Shown: piece after piece, positions 26,592 to 36,962 of the stretch
How the letters are laid out: each line of letters opens with the position of its first letter
Numbering within the stretch: position 1 is the stretch's first letter
NCBI RefSeq assembly: GCF_014202275.1
Contig: NZ_JACHGF010000002.1
Span: 434,001-498,000 of the forward strand
Direction: 5' to 3'
DNA length: 64,000 nucleotides
DNA from: Rhabdobacter roseus
GTDB lineage: Bacteria; Bacteroidota; Bacteroidia; Cytophagales; Spirosomataceae
The notes under the pieces: generated by a model
Database searches by the model: none
Told to the model about the DNA's origin: nothing
What the model saw: the letters and a program-made list of their open reading frames with translations, nothing else
Made by a program: the position numbers and the translations under genes

Positions 26592-29081
26592 ATGCGTCCT
26601 ACGTTTACCTATATACTTTTCCTGATCCTCCTTGGAGGCGGGCCTCACTCAGGAGTCCGGGCGCAAACGCCTTCCCCGAGTTCCAGTGCTATTTTCCAGC
26701 AGTTTAAAAAGCTGGATGTGCTGGGCTCGGTACTTTACCTGGCCGCCCACCCCGACGACGAGAACACCCTGATGCTCGCCTACCTGGCGCAAGACCGCCT
26801 GGCCCGCACGGCCTACCTTTCGCTGACCCGCGGCGACGGAGGGCAAAACCTCATCGGCTCCGAGCAGGGCTACAAAATTGGGCTGATTCGTACCCAGGAG
26901 CTACTGGCCGCCCGTCGCATCGACGGCGCTCAGCAGTTTTTTTCCCGTGCCTACGACTTTGGTTTTTCCAAAACCCGCGACGAAACGCTGGATTTCTGGG
27001 GGAAAGAGAAAGTACTCGGTGACGTAGTTTGGCTGATTCGCAAGTACCAACCCGACGTGATGATCACCCGTTTCCCGCCCGACGAACGCGCCGGCCACGG
27101 GCACCATCAGGCCTCGGCCTACTTGGCCGAAGAGGCTTTTCGGCTGGCCGCTGACCCCAGCGCCTACCCGGAGCAGTTGAAGGAGGTAAAAACGTGGAAA
27201 ACAAAACGGGTGGTGTGGAACGGCTACTCGCGCGGATTTGCCAACCAGCCGCCCGACGAAGAAGGCAAGCCTTATATCTCCGTGCAGATCGGTGGCTACA
27301 ATCCGCTGCTGGGCCAGTCATATACCGAAATAGCGGCCCGGAGCCGCAGTCAGCACAAAAGCCAGGGTTTTGGGGCTTCGCCCATCCGGGATCTGCGCAC
27401 CGACTACCTCATCCATAAAGACGGCGAACCCGCCCAAAAAGACCTTTTCGACGGCGTGGATGTGAGCTGGAACCGCGTCAAGGGTAGTCAGGAAGTAGCC
27501 CGGCTCGTGAAGCAGGCCATTCAGGGGTTTTCGGTGGAAAATCCGGCCGCTTCGGTACCTACGCTGGTGAAAATACACCAGGCCCTGGCCAAGCTCGACC
27601 AGGGAAATACGTACGTCCAGGCCAAAAAGGAAGAAGTGCAGCAACTCATTCAGCAGTGCCTGGGGTTGTGGTTTGAATCCAATCCGGCGGATTTCGCCGT
27701 GGTACCGGGCGAACGGATTATGCTAAGTACCAATGTCGTCAACCGCGCTAAGTACCCCGTGAAGCTCGTGAGCATGAAGTGGACCGGCCGGACCTCCGAT
27801 AGTACCTTGAACCTGACGCTGGAACCCTTCAAAGGCTACAACTACCTCACCACGGTACCTGTACCTGCCCAGCTGGACAACAGCCAACCGTACTGGCTCA
27901 AAAAGCCCTTGGATAAAGGGATATTCCAGATTGACAACCAGCGGGACGTAGGCTACCCCGAAAACCGCCCGCCTACCTTTACCGAATTCACTTTTGAGGT
28001 CGACGGTCAGCGCTTTACGTATTCCAAACCCTGGATCTATAAATTTTCGGACCCGGTGGAGGGAGAAATGTATCAGCCTTTTGAACTAAGACCACCCGTA
28101 ACGACCACCCTCAACGAGCCGGTTTATATCTTCACCGGTCCGGAGCCCCAAAGCGTAGAAGTACTGGTGCAAGCCCACAAAAGTAACGTAAAAGGTACTT
28201 TGCGGCTGGAGGTACCCCCTTCCTGGAAAGTCACGCCCGCCAGCATTGAGTTCAACGTGGATGAAAAGTACCTGGAGCCCAGTTTTACCTTTACGGTACA
28301 ACCACCCGCCCAGGCCGGGGAAGGTACCTTACGCGCCGTGGTTGACGTAAACGGCCAGGCCTATACGCAGTCGCTCCGCAGCATCAAGTACCCCCACATT
28401 CCGGTACAATCCGTTTTTCCCGCTTCGGAAGCGAAGGTAGCCCGGCTGGACGTAAAAAATAAGGCGCAACGGGTGGGGTACATTGCCGGAGCGGGTGACG
28501 AAGTACCTGCCGCGCTCCGCCAGATGGGCAGCCAGGTCACGTTCCTGAACGAAGCGCAGCTCAGTGGCGACTTGAGCCACTACGACGCCATCGTGGTGGG
28601 TGTACGCGCCTACAATACCGAAGATCGCCTGGCGGTATACCAGCAAAAGCTGCTGAGCTACGTGGAAAAAGGGGGTACTTTGGTGGTTCAGTACGCCACC
28701 GCTTCTGGCCTGAAAGTACCCCAGATCGGTCCTTACCCGCTGTCGATCGGCCGCGATCGGGTGACGGAAGAGGACGCCGACATGCAGTTTCTGAAGCCCG
28801 AACACCCGCTCCTCAACTACCCCAATAAAATTACCCGCCAGGATTTCGAAGGTTGGGTTCAGGAGCGTGGCTTGTACTTTGCCACCAAGTGGGATCCACG
28901 CTACCAAACCATCCTGGCCAGCCACGACCAGGGCGAGCCGCCGCTGGAGGGTAGTTTGTTGTATGCGTCTTACGGCAAAGGGCACTATATGTACACGGGG
29001 CTTTCGTTCTTTCGCGAACTACCCGCGGGCGTCACGGGAGCTTACCGGCTTTTTGCTAACCTGATTTCGGTAGGGAAGTAA
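26592..29081 (+). CDS. Secreted PIG-L/LmbE-family deacetylase with C-terminal ThuA/GATase-like domain
   Basis: 829-residue exported protein. Signal peptide ends near VRAQ (25). The PIG-L domain carries the zinc motif AAHPDDE (51-57), LSLTRGDGGQN (77-87), and GHGHHQAS (168-175) with the second zinc histidines. A beta-sandwich middle part follows (NPAASVP... to about 610, with EVPPSWKVTP and FTVQPPAQ). The last 200 residues resemble a ThuA/class-I glutamine-amidotransferase-like fold (VGYIAGAGDEVPAALRQMG, YDAIVVGVRAYNTED, GGTLVVQYAT). It probably deacetylates an N-acetyl sugar or similar in the periplasm; the substrate is unknown. Confidence 0.9.
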   Translation: MRPTFTYILFLILLGGGPHSGVRAQTPSPSSSAIFQQFKKLDVLGSVLYLAAHPDDENTLMLAYLAQDRLARTAYLSLTRGDGGQNLIGSEQGYKIGLIRTQELLAARRIDGAQQFFSRAYDFGFSKTRDETLDFWGKEKVLGDVVWLIRKYQPDVMITRFPPDERAGHGHHQASAYLAEEAFRLAADPSAYPEQLKEVKTWKTKRVVWNGYSRGFANQPPDEEGKPYISVQIGGYNPLLGQSYTEIAARSRSQHKSQGFGASPIRDLRTDYLIHKDGEPAQKDLFDGVDVSWNRVKGSQEVARLVKQAIQGFSVENPAASVPTLVKIHQALAKLDQGNTYVQAKKEEVQQLIQQCLGLWFESNPADFAVVPGERIMLSTNVVNRAKYPVKLVSMKWTGRTSDSTLNLTLEPFKGYNYLTTVPVPAQLDNSQPYWLKKPLDKGIFQIDNQRDVGYPENRPPTFTEFTFEVDGQRFTYSKPWIYKFSDPVEGEMYQPFELRPPVTTTLNEPVYIFTGPEPQSVEVLVQAHKSNVKGTLRLEVPPSWKVTPASIEFNVDEKYLEPSFTFTVQPPAQAGEGTLRAVVDVNGQAYTQSLRSIKYPHIPVQSVFPASEAKVARLDVKNKAQRVGYIAGAGDEVPAALRQMGSQVTFLNEAQLSGDLSHYDAIVVGVRAYNTEDRLAVYQQKLLSYVEKGGTLVVQYATASGLKVPQIGPYPLSIGRDRVTEEDADMQFLKPEHPLLNYPNKITRQDFEGWVQERGLYFATKWDPRYQTILASHDQGEPPLEGSLLYASYGKGHYMYTGLSFFRELPAGVTGAYRLFANLISVGK

Positions 29082-29178
29082 TCCGGGCTGCTTTTAAAGG
29101 TACTTTTCAAGTAGAAGTTGTTTATGTTTTTAATCAGCTTCGTAGTAATAAATTCCTCCTCCTTAAAGTAGCTACTGC

Positions 29179-32100
29179 GTGTCTGAAACCCCTCGCTGGA
29201 AAATATGGATCGATACGGGTGGTACCTTTACCGACTGTCTGGGCATTGACCCCCAGGGCCAAACGCACCGGGCCAAAGTACTGAGCTCGGGCTACCTGAA
29301 AGGACGTCTGGTGCGAAAAATCGATTCCTTTGTGTTCGAATTTGACGCGCCCTGGGCGTATCCGAGCCGTTTGCTGGAAGGGTACTGGCTGTTGGCCCCT
29401 GAATCGGGTCAAAGATCAAAATTGCTCTCTATCAATTATTTACAAAAAACATTAATCCTAGAAGATAATCTAACACCGTTAACTAACACCGATTTTGTCC
29501 TAACCCGTCACGAAGAAGCCCCCGTACTGGCCACCCGGCTGGTAACCCAAACGGCCCTGGGTGATCGCTTTCCCGAGCTAGACATGCGCCTGGGTACTAC
29601 TAAGGGAACCAACGCCCTGCTGGAACGAAAAGGAGCCAAAACCTTGCTCGTGGCTACCAAAGGGTTTGGGGATGTGCTGCGCATCGGTACCCAGCAGCGG
29701 CCTCACCTTTTTCAGCTCGCTATCCCCGAGCCTACGCTGCTGTACGACTCCGTATTGGAAATAGACCAGCGGGTAGCCGCCGACGGCACCGTGCTCAAAG
29801 CCATTGGGGACGCGCAACTTCAGGAAGTACGGGCTTATTGTCAGAAACACGGTTTTGAATCGGTGGCCGTGTCGCTGCTCAACGCCTACCAAAACCCCGA
29901 GCCCGAACATCAAATCGCCAACTACCTGCGCCGGGCGGGCGTTAGGTACCTTTCACCCGCCACGCAGCTCTCAGCGAGTATTCACTACCTGCGCCGTACC
30001 CAGACGGCCGTCGTGAACGCCTACCTGGCCCCCGTGCTGGATTCGTACCTGACCAATATCCGATCGGTCCTGGGCGATGCTTCCATTCAAGTGATGACGA
30101 GCGCCGGTGGGTTGGTGGGCCTCGAGGCCTTTAACGCCAAAGACAGCCTACTGAGCGGCCCGGCGGGGGGACTGGTGGCCGCCACCCACCTGGCCAAACG
30201 CCTGGGGTATGAGCGGGTACTTACCTTCGACATGGGCGGTACCAGCACCGACGCCGCCCGCATTCAGGGACGGGCCGATCTAAGGTACCTGACCCAGATC
30301 GAAGGACTGGAAATCCACAATCCTACGCTGGACATCGAAACAGTAGCCGCCGGAGGTGGGTCCATCTGCTGGTTCGATGGCTTTGCCCTGCGCGTGGGTC
30401 CCGAAAGTGCCGGGGCTCAGCCGGGCCCGGCCTGTTACGGGGCGGGCGGCCCTCTTACCCTGACGGATGTGAATTTGCTCATGGGTAAGCTGGATACCGC
30501 CCGCTTTGGCATACCCATCCAGTATGCCGCCGCCGCGGAGGCGCTGGGGGTACTTAGGGAACAAATCCGCTCCCGGACGGGCCAGTCCCTGCCGGAACAA
30601 GAAATACTGACCGGCCTGGAACGGATCGCCAACGAAAAAATGGCCGAAGCGATTCGTCGTATTTCGGTGGCCCGGGGCGTAGACCCCAAAGAGTACGCCC
30701 TACTCACCTTCGGGGGCGCGGGCGGCCTGCACGGCTGCCAACTGGCCGACCTGCTCGGCATCACCACCGTGCTGGTCCCTTACGACGCCGGTCTGCTCAG
30801 CGCCTACGGCATGGGCCAGGCCCGGATCAGCCGGATCGTCTCCCGGCAGGTATTTAGGCGCTGGCCAGAAGTAGTAGACCAGGTACCTTTCTTCTTGGAA
30901 GAACTCCATCAAGAAGCGCTGGCAGCCCTCAGGCAAGAGGGTATTCAGGAAGTAGAGCCCGGCTTTTGCTCCTTGTTTATGCGCTACGCGGGGCAGGAAA
31001 GCAGCCTGGAGGTACCTTACGAAGCCGGGCAGAGCCTCGCTCGGTTTGAAGAACTATACCAGACGCAGTTTGGGTACCTTCCGGCGGGGCGGGTGGTAGA
31101 GCTGGAAAGTATCCGGCTTATGGTTCGGGAAAAAAGCCCAGCGGAAGTACCTCTTCCCACCGTTCAGACGAAAATCCCGGCCAGTCCCGTTCGGCAGCTG
31201 GTTTCGCCCTATTTTCCGGAAGAAAAAGTACACGTGTTTGATTGGGACCAACTCCCAGCGGGAAGTACCCTGGCGGGGCCCGCCAGCTTGCTCAATTCCA
31301 CCTCGACCACCTACGTACCCGCGGGCTGGGCACTGACGATCCAGGAGGAGGGCCACGCCATCCTAACCCGCGCCCAGGCCCCACTTGCCCGTCCCGCGGC
31401 GCAGGCCGAGGAGATTGAACTGGAACTATTTACCAATCGCTTTGCGTCCATTGCCCTGGAAATGGGGGCGCAATTGCAACGAACGGCCTTCTCGGTGAAC
31501 GTCAAGGAGCGGCTGGATTTTTCCTGCGCTTTGTTGGACGCCGAAGGGGAGCTGCTGGTGAACGCTCCCCACATTCCGGTGCATCTGGGTAGTTTGGGAA
31601 TTTGCGCGCGGCTGGTGCGGGACTACATTCGGCTGGGGCCGGGTGATGTGGTCATTACCAATCACCCCAAGTACGGCGGCTCGCACCTGCCGGACGTCAC
31701 GCTGCTGGCGGGGGTATTTACCCAAGCCAACGCGTGTGTAGGCTACGTGATCAACCGCGCCCACCACGCCGAAATAGGCGGCACCAAGCCCGGTTCCATG
31801 CCCCCCGACGCCCTACACCTGCACGAGGAAGGCGTTGTGATTTTGCCTCAATACCTGGTGAAAGCCGGAGAAGTACAATGGGAAACCCTGCGCGCGCTCT
31901 TCACCCAGGCACCCTACCCCACCCGTACCTACGCCGAAAACGAGGCCGACATCATTGCCGCGCTGTCTTCGCTGCGTAGCGGCCAGCGGCTCTTGCTCAA
32001 GCTCGTGGCAGAGCAGGGGGTCGAAAAAGTAGCCTTTTACATGCAACGCCTCAAGGAGAACGCTTACGAGCAATTGCGCCAGGCGCTGCTCCCTTACTTA

Positions 32101-32952
32101 GGCCCCAAACTACGCGCCGTAGAGTACCTCGACGACGGCCACCGCATTGCCCTACAGGTGACGGTGACTGAGCAAAAGCTCCATATTGATTTTCAGGGTA
32201 CTTCGCACGTTCATCCCAAAAACCTGAACGCCAATATCTCCATTCTGTACAGCGCTTTGCTGTACGTACTTCGCTTGTTGGTCAATAAAGACATTCCGCT
32301 GAACGAAGGTCTCCTCCGCAACCTCGAGCTGAGCCTCCCGCCCGACTCGTTCCTGCACCCCCTGTTTGACGATGATCCCCAAAAATGCCCCGCCGTGGTG
32401 GGTGGCAATACGGAGGTGAGCCAGCGACTGGTGGACACGCTCCTCAAAGCCTTTGGACTGGCGGCCTGCAGCCAGGGTACCATGAATAACCTGCTGTTTG
32501 GCAACGCCCACTTTGGCTACTACGAAACCATCGGCGGCGGCGCGGGCGCGGGCCCCGGCTTCCACGGGCGGTCGGGAGTGCACCAGCACATGACCAACAC
32601 CCGCATCACCGACCCGGAGGAGCTGGAACGCCGCTACCCGGTGCGTTTGGTGCGCTTCGGGATTCGGGCCAGTTCGGGTGGCGCGGGCAAGTGGCGGGGC
32701 GGCGATGGCATCGTGCGGGAACTGGAGTTCCTGGAAGAGCTCGAGATTACGTTTATTGGCCAACACAACAACTTTTCGCCCTACGGGCTGGCTTGTGGCG
32801 CACCGGGCCTCTCGTCTCAGGCCCTGATCATCCGTCGGGATGGCCGCAGCGAGCTTTGTCCGGGCATGTGTAGTAGTTGGGTCCAACCCGGCGACCGGCT
32901 ACTCATCCAAACCCCCGGTGGAGGCGGTTACGGCGAACCGGAGAGCCAATAG
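29179..32952 (+). CDS. Fused hydantoinase A/B, 5-oxoprolinase family
   Basis: ATP-dependent amidohydrolase of 1257 aa in which HyuA (about 1-690) and HyuB (about 735-1250) are joined, as in eukaryotic 5-oxoprolinase. HyuA motifs: [15 protein letters not shown] (10-24), [19 protein letters not shown] (137-155), [14 protein letters not shown] near 350 and [16 protein letters not shown] near 513. HyuB motifs: [20 protein letters not shown] (about 754-773), [25 protein letters not shown] and [22 protein letters not shown]. The start codon is GTG; no better ATG is available. 5-Oxoproline is the likely but unproven substrate. Bases 29410-29505 form an AT-rich patch inside it. The Nramp-like gene follows by 111 bases. 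Confidence 0.93.
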   Translation: MSETPRWKIWIDTGGTFTDCLGIDPQGQTHRAKVLSSGYLKGRLVRKIDSFVFEFDAPWAYPSRLLEGYWLLAPESGQRSKLLSINYLQKTLILEDNLTPLTNTDFVLTRHEEAPVLATRLVTQTALGDRFPELDMRLGTTKGTNALLERKGAKTLLVATKGFGDVLRIGTQQRPHLFQLAIPEPTLLYDSVLEIDQRVAADGTVLKAIGDAQLQEVRAYCQKHGFESVAVSLLNAYQNPEPEHQIANYLRRAGVRYLSPATQLSASIHYLRRTQTAVVNAYLAPVLDSYLTNIRSVLGDASIQVMTSAGGLVGLEAFNAKDSLLSGPAGGLVAATHLAKRLGYERVLTFDMGGTSTDAARIQGRADLRYLTQIEGLEIHNPTLDIETVAAGGGSICWFDGFALRVGPESAGAQPGPACYGAGGPLTLTDVNLLMGKLDTARFGIPIQYAAAAEALGVLREQIRSRTGQSLPEQEILTGLERIANEKMAEAIRRISVARGVDPKEYALLTFGGAGGLHGCQLADLLGITTVLVPYDAGLLSAYGMGQARISRIVSRQVFRRWPEVVDQVPFFLEELHQEALAALRQEGIQEVEPGFCSLFMRYAGQESSLEVPYEAGQSLARFEELYQTQFGYLPAGRVVELESIRLMVREKSPAEVPLPTVQTKIPASPVRQLVSPYFPEEKVHVFDWDQLPAGSTLAGPASLLNSTSTTYVPAGWALTIQEEGHAILTRAQAPLARPAAQAEEIELELFTNRFASIALEMGAQLQRTAFSVNVKERLDFSCALLDAEGELLVNAPHIPVHLGSLGICARLVRDYIRLGPGDVVITNHPKYGGSHLPDVTLLAGVFTQANACVGYVINRAHHAEIGGTKPGSMPPDALHLHEEGVVILPQYLVKAGEVQWETLRALFTQAPYPTRTYAENEADIIAALSSLRSGQRLLLKLVAEQGVEKVAFYMQRLKENAYEQLRQALLPYLGPKLRAVEYLDDGHRIALQVTVTEQKLHIDFQGTSHVHPKNLNANISILYSALLYVLRLLVNKDIPLNEGLLRNLELSLPPDSFLHPLFDDDPQKCPAVVGGNTEVSQRLVDTLLKAFGLAACSQGTMNNLLFGNAHFGYYETIGGGAGAGPGFHGRSGVHQHMTNTRITDPEELERRYPVRLVRFGIRASSGGAGKWRGGDGIVRELEFLEELEITFIGQHNNFSPYGLACGAPGLSSQALIIRRDGRSELCPGMCSSWVQPGDRLLIQTPGGGGYGEPESQ

Positions 32953-33011
32953 CCGAGGGCGAAGTGGGTGGAAGGAATGAGGAAAGCCCACTTACTTCAA
33001 TTTTTGTTCGA

Positions 33012-33073
33012 AAGTACCCATTGAGTTTATTTTTAAAGTACCCCTGAATTTTAAAAGTACCCTATGAAGTACC
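33012..33073 (+). repeat. Cluster of four AAGTACC motifs in the leader and start of the Nramp-like gene
   Basis: AAGTACC begins at 33012, 33036, 33055 and 33067. The last copy covers codons 2-4 of the gene. All four have the same orientation, at intervals of 24, 19 and 12 bases. Confidence 0.85.
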
Positions 33074-34248
33074 TTTCCTTCCGCCAGGGGCTCTCGGGCG
33101 TGCTGTTCTGGTCCATTATTTCGGCGGCCTTTATCGGGCCGGGCACGGTTACGACCTGCGGGCTGGCGGGAGCGACCTACGGTACTTCGCTCCTGTGGGC
33201 GTTGGTATTTTCCATTGGGGCCACGATGGTACTTCAGGAAGCCGCCGCGCGCCTCACCATCGCGACCGGTCAAAATCTGGGCGAAATCATTTCGCTCCGG
33301 CTGGGAGCCCGGGGTCGGGGCGTCAACCGTGCCCTGGCGGTGGGCGTGGTTCTGGGGTGCGCCGCCTACGAAGCCGGTAATATCCTGGGGGCGGTGGCGG
33401 GCATCCGGCTGCTGTTGGATCTGCCCGGCTGGGTACTTACGATCCTGATCAGTACGGCCGCTTATTTTTTTCTTTCCATTCAATCCGTCTCGGTACTTTC
33501 AAGGGTACTTGGAGTGGTCGTTTTTGGCATGGGAGCGGCCTTTATTTGGGTAGGTACCTCCGCCCTGGAGCCGGAGCGGTGGGGAGAGGTAGTTTGGCAC
33601 AGCCTGGTACCCAGCTTCCCGGCCGGAGCCGCGGTGCTGATCACCGGACTAGTGGGTACTACGGTGGTGCCTTACAACTTATTTCTGGCGTCGGGCATTG
33701 GCAAAGGACAAAGCGTAGCCGAGATGCGGCAGGGCATTATCCTGGCCGTCCTGATCGGCGGGATTATTTCCGTGTGTATTTTGCTGGGGGGTACTTTGGT
33801 TCAGGGTACCTTCAGCTACCAGAATGCGGCCGAGGTACTTTCCGTCCGGCTGGGTACTTACGGACGAAGCCTGTACGCGATCGGTTTGCTGGGAGCGGGC
33901 TTCACTTCGGTAGTCACGGCCCCCTTTGCCGCCGCCCTGACCACCCGCTCGCTGCTGGGCTTTGACCAGGCGCAGTCCCGCCGGGTGTGGCAGGGGGTAC
34001 TTTTAATGGGTTTTTTCTTCGGCTTGCTGGACACGCGCCCCATTCCCATCATCATTGCAGCCCAGGCCGCTAACGGCCTCCTGCTGCCGTTCATTACCTG
34101 GCAAATCATCCGTGCCACCAGCGATGCCAGGATTCTGCCGCTGCATCGCAACACCCGGCTTCAGAAGTTCCTGCTGGGACTTATCTTTCTGGTAACGGCC
34201 CTGCTCGGGGCCAGCAGCCTCCTCAGCGCCTTCAAGAGCCTGCTTTAA
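33064..34248 (+). CDS. Divergent Nramp-family (SLC11-like) transporter
   Basis: 394-residue membrane protein with about 11 hydrophobic helices and Nramp-fold sequence pattern. In the first helix the metal-binding DPGN motif is replaced by GPGT (FIGPGTVTTCGLAGATYG, 24-41), and in helix six the MPHN motif becomes VPYN (TTVVPYNLFLASGIGKG, near 199-215). Both metal ligands of classical Mn/Fe transporters are therefore missing. It belongs to a divergent branch whose substrate I cannot name. It lies 111 bases after the oxoprolinase gene on the same strand, with no terminator seen between, so a shared transcript is possible. Confidence 0.82.
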   Translation: MKYLSFRQGLSGVLFWSIISAAFIGPGTVTTCGLAGATYGTSLLWALVFSIGATMVLQEAAARLTIATGQNLGEIISLRLGARGRGVNRALAVGVVLGCAAYEAGNILGAVAGIRLLLDLPGWVLTILISTAAYFFLSIQSVSVLSRVLGVVVFGMGAAFIWVGTSALEPERWGEVVWHSLVPSFPAGAAVLITGLVGTTVVPYNLFLASGIGKGQSVAEMRQGIILAVLIGGIISVCILLGGTLVQGTFSYQNAAEVLSVRLGTYGRSLYAIGLLGAGFTSVVTAPFAAALTTRSLLGFDQAQSRRVWQGVLLMGFFFGLLDTRPIPIIIAAQAANGLLLPFITWQIIRATSDARILPLHRNTRLQKFLLGLIFLVTALLGASSLLSAFKSLL

Positions 34249-34282
34249 ACCCTTGATGCCTCGGGGAAGGGAGTGTGTCTAA

Positions 34283-34307
34283 AGGGTACTTCCTCACAAA
34301 GTACCCT
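34283..34307. repeat. Hairpin made of an inverted GGTACTT motif pair between convergent genes
   Basis: Arms AGGGTACTT (34283-34291) and AAGTACCCT (34299-34307), loop of 7 bases. It sits between the stops of the Nramp-like gene and the TonB receptor. No U-tract follows, so it is only a possible terminator. Confidence 0.6.
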
Positions 34308-34324
34308 ATGTACCAAGCTTGCTG

Positions 34325-36397
34325 CTAGTCTCCCCAACGCCAGCCTAACTTCACACCTACCCAGCCGTTAGACTTGGGGGCGGCGTTGTAGTAGCGGTTT
34401 CCGAACGCATTCAGGTCGAAGCCCAGGCTGTAAATATCCGCCCGGACCCACTCTTTGGACGCCGCTACTTCGGTGTAGAGGTGGTCGCCCCAGCCTTTTC
34501 TCCAGGTAGCTCTCAGGAAGAATTGGTGGTAAGGGGTACTTTCTACGCTATTGGCGTCATTGAGATAAAAGGAACCACCCTGTTGGTAGGTAGCAAAAAC
34601 CGAGAGACCGTAACGCAGCAGGGCATCCACGCCGGTGGTGTGTATCAGGCGGGGAATCCCTGGCAGGTACTTCCCGTCCAGATTGGCATCGCCTTGCTGA
34701 AAATCTTGGTAGGTGTAGCGAGTATAAGTACCCGTGTGCCACAGCCGCAGCAGTGCTACGGGTCCGGTGCTTTTGAGCAAATCGTAGTCGGCCCGCCATT
34801 CGACGCCGTTCTGCTGGGTTTTACCGGCGTTAATGAAGTACTCTGCCCCGTTGTCCTGCGTACGCCGCACGATGGCCTGCCGCAGGCCGAAGTTATACAG
34901 GTTGACCTCGGCTGAAAAGCGGTTTCCAAATTTCCGTAGGCCCAGCTCGCGGTTAATTCCGCGCTCGGCGTTCAGGTCGCGCCGAAACCCACCCGCCGAA
35001 GGCCGTACTTCCTGCAAGGTAGGGGGCGAAAATCCGTCGCTCAGCGAGGCCGTCACGGCCCAGGTACTTCCCAGCCGTTGGTTAATCGCCACGCGCGGCA
35101 TGAACAGCCCGTCGAAGCGGCTGCTCTCCTGTAGGTAGGGCGCCGGAATGAAGCCTTCGTAGCCGTAGCGCAACGTGTTGTAGCTTAGGCCCGCAGTGGC
35201 CGTCAGGCGGCTGGGTAGCGTCACTTCCCACTGGCTAAATACCGACAGGGAAGCGGTACGGATGTCCTCGGCCGTCTGCGGATCTCCCGGTACGCCCCGC
35301 AGGTTGTCGTAGTTGCGCTGGGCCGAACGCCCGTACTGCCACTCAAAGCCACTCGTCCAGAGGGACTCCACGCGTCCGAGCTGACTTTGGTACTGCCACA
35401 CATTGCGCCCCCCGATGCCCTGCTCGTCGCGTTTTTCGTAGTTGCTGATAAACGGATTGGCAAAATCGTTGGTCGTGAGGTACAGCGAAACGGTTTGGTT
35501 CCAACGCGCCGACAGCGGCAGATCGTAGCTTCCGCCCAACAGCGCGTAGCGGGTGTAGATGCCCGCCCCCTGCTCGCCGCTGCCGGGTAGCGTGGCCGTA
35601 GGCTGGCGCGACAACCGCGGATTGGTTTGGTACTGGGCGAGCGTAATCCCACCCGGCGTTTGGTAGTGCAGGTCCGAGTACAGGCCCAGCAGCGAGAGGG
35701 TACCTTTTTCGCCGAGCTGGTGCGACGAGCTAAACATCAGGGCGTCGCGGCCCATGGCGCTGTGCTCGCGGTAGCCTGCTTGCTCCTGATGCCCGTACCG
35801 TACGGTAAAAGTACCTGCCTTGAGTTCTGTGTTCCAGCTTCGGAATCCGTACTGGCCCACGCCCACACTTTGTTCCAGCGCGTAGGCCGGTGCCGGTTGA
35901 TCGGCCGGGCGATCGTACATCAGCACCACTCCACCAGTACCGGCACCGTAAAGGCTACTAGCCGGACCTTTGATGATTTCCATGCGTTGTACGGCCGCAA
36001 AGTCCAGTGAATTTAGCGGTGTGTTGCCGCTGGCGTCGGTGTAGGGAATGCCGTTCCAATAAAACTTTACGTTGCGCACACCAAAGGGAGACCGGATGAG
36101 GCTGCCGCGTACCGAGAAGCGATAGCTACCGGGCGAGCGCTCTTCCATCCGGACGCCCGGCACCGCGTTGACGGCATTCACAAAAGTACTGGGTGCGTAG
36201 CGTTCGAGTAGGCGGGGCGACACCAGCCCGACGGTGGCGGGGGTTTCCAGCAAGGTACGCCTGGATTCGAAGGCCCGAACCGTTACTTCTTCGAGCTGAC
36301 GGGTACGCAGGCTGTCCAAATCCTGGGCAACCATTGGTAAAGAAATACCCACCCAAAGCAAAGAGGTGCGAGAAAAATCGTGGAAAAAAGCGAGCAT
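34325..36397 (-). CDS. TonB-dependent outer-membrane receptor
   Basis: 690-residue receptor of the FecA/siderophore type. Signal peptide (hydrophobic 8-22, MVAQ), then LEEVTVRAFESRR (35-47) as TonB-box-like region, plug domain with TFVNAVNAVPGVRMEERSPG, SVRGSLIRSPFGVRN, and VQRMEIIKGPASSLYGAGTGGVVLMY (about 130-155), and the barrel with the C-terminal LGWRWGD. It has no CarboxypepD-like N-terminal domain, unlike the SusC protein. Such receptors import siderophores, haem or cobalamin; the ligand is not deducible. The 565-base AT-rich upstream gap contains two inverted repeats that may bind a regulator. Confidence 0.93.
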   Translation of the reverse strand: MLAFFHDFSRTSLLWVGISLPMVAQDLDSLRTRQLEEVTVRAFESRRTLLETPATVGLVSPRLLERYAPSTFVNAVNAVPGVRMEERSPGSYRFSVRGSLIRSPFGVRNVKFYWNGIPYTDASGNTPLNSLDFAAVQRMEIIKGPASSLYGAGTGGVVLMYDRPADQPAPAYALEQSVGVGQYGFRSWNTELKAGTFTVRYGHQEQAGYREHSAMGRDALMFSSSHQLGEKGTLSLLGLYSDLHYQTPGGITLAQYQTNPRLSRQPTATLPGSGEQGAGIYTRYALLGGSYDLPLSARWNQTVSLYLTTNDFANPFISNYEKRDEQGIGGRNVWQYQSQLGRVESLWTSGFEWQYGRSAQRNYDNLRGVPGDPQTAEDIRTASLSVFSQWEVTLPSRLTATAGLSYNTLRYGYEGFIPAPYLQESSRFDGLFMPRVAINQRLGSTWAVTASLSDGFSPPTLQEVRPSAGGFRRDLNAERGINRELGLRKFGNRFSAEVNLYNFGLRQAIVRRTQDNGAEYFINAGKTQQNGVEWRADYDLLKSTGPVALLRLWHTGTYTRYTYQDFQQGDANLDGKYLPGIPRLIHTTGVDALLRYGLSVFATYQQGGSFYLNDANSVESTPYHQFFLRATWRKGWGDHLYTEVAASKEWVRADIYSLGFDLNAFGNRYYNAAPKSNGWVGVKLGWRWGD

Positions 36398-36902
36398 AAT
36401 GGTCAGGTCAGAAAACGGAAAATGGGGTTAGGACTTCAAAAAAGCACCTCCATTTCTCAAAAGACATACTTTTCCTATATAATACCAAATTGCTGGGCCA
36501 CTACCTGCGGCTTAATGGAACAGCTTTTATACTTTTACACAATAAAATATTCCATAAAGTAAGTTAACGCTTTGAAATTCAAAATTTAGTGTTAACTTTA
36601 TGGCCCGTTTCTGATTTTTTTAATTTTTTGTCAGAAACGGCACCCAAATTTCTTATCAAATGTGTCACCCCGGGCACAAAGGGTATAGGCGTATACCATA
36701 CAATATTCTTATACCTACCTCTTATTACTTCACTCTCAGCACAGTTACCCCTTTTTTATTAAAGCGTTACTTCAATAGAAAAACCCTCTTTTTGGTGGGC
36801 GTTTTCCTTCTTGAAAGATGATAGCCGGGATACCACAAAAAAATATTATAATATATTTTAAAGCTATCCTGCAAGGGCCTTTTCGGGCCGGATATCGCTA
36901 AC
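36398..36902 (-). other. AT-rich gap upstream of the TonB receptor, with inverted repeats
   Basis: No credible gene. It contains an imperfect palindrome at 36552-36603 (arms AAGTTAACGCT and AGTGTTAACTT, extended outward by CCATA/TATGG), a 10-base stem at 36605-36640 and a small palindrome GGTATA/TATACC at 36682-36697. All lie upstream of the receptor on its strand and are candidate operators; this is inference. Confidence 0.5.
36605..36640. repeat. 10-base inverted repeat upstream of the TonB receptor
   Basis: Arms CCGTTTCTGA (36605-36614) and TCAGAAACGG (36631-36640) match perfectly around a T-rich 16-base loop. Confidence 0.75.
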
Positions 36903-36939
36903 AAAAAATGGCTTCCCCGATTAAGGGAAGCCATTTTTT
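36903..36939. terminator. Terminator after the aconitase gene
   Basis: Perfect 15-base arms 36903-36917 and 36925-36939 (core ATGGCTTCCC/GGGAAGCCAT) with A6 and T6 runs, so it can act in both directions. It lies 24 bases beyond the aconitase stop. Confidence 0.93.
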
Positions 36940-36962
36940 ATGTTGAAATTATTAGAACTTTA

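Noticed and set aside
32152-32886. 244-codon minus-strand frame inside the oxoprolinase gene
   Set aside because: Shadow of the HyuB domain; no independent evidence.
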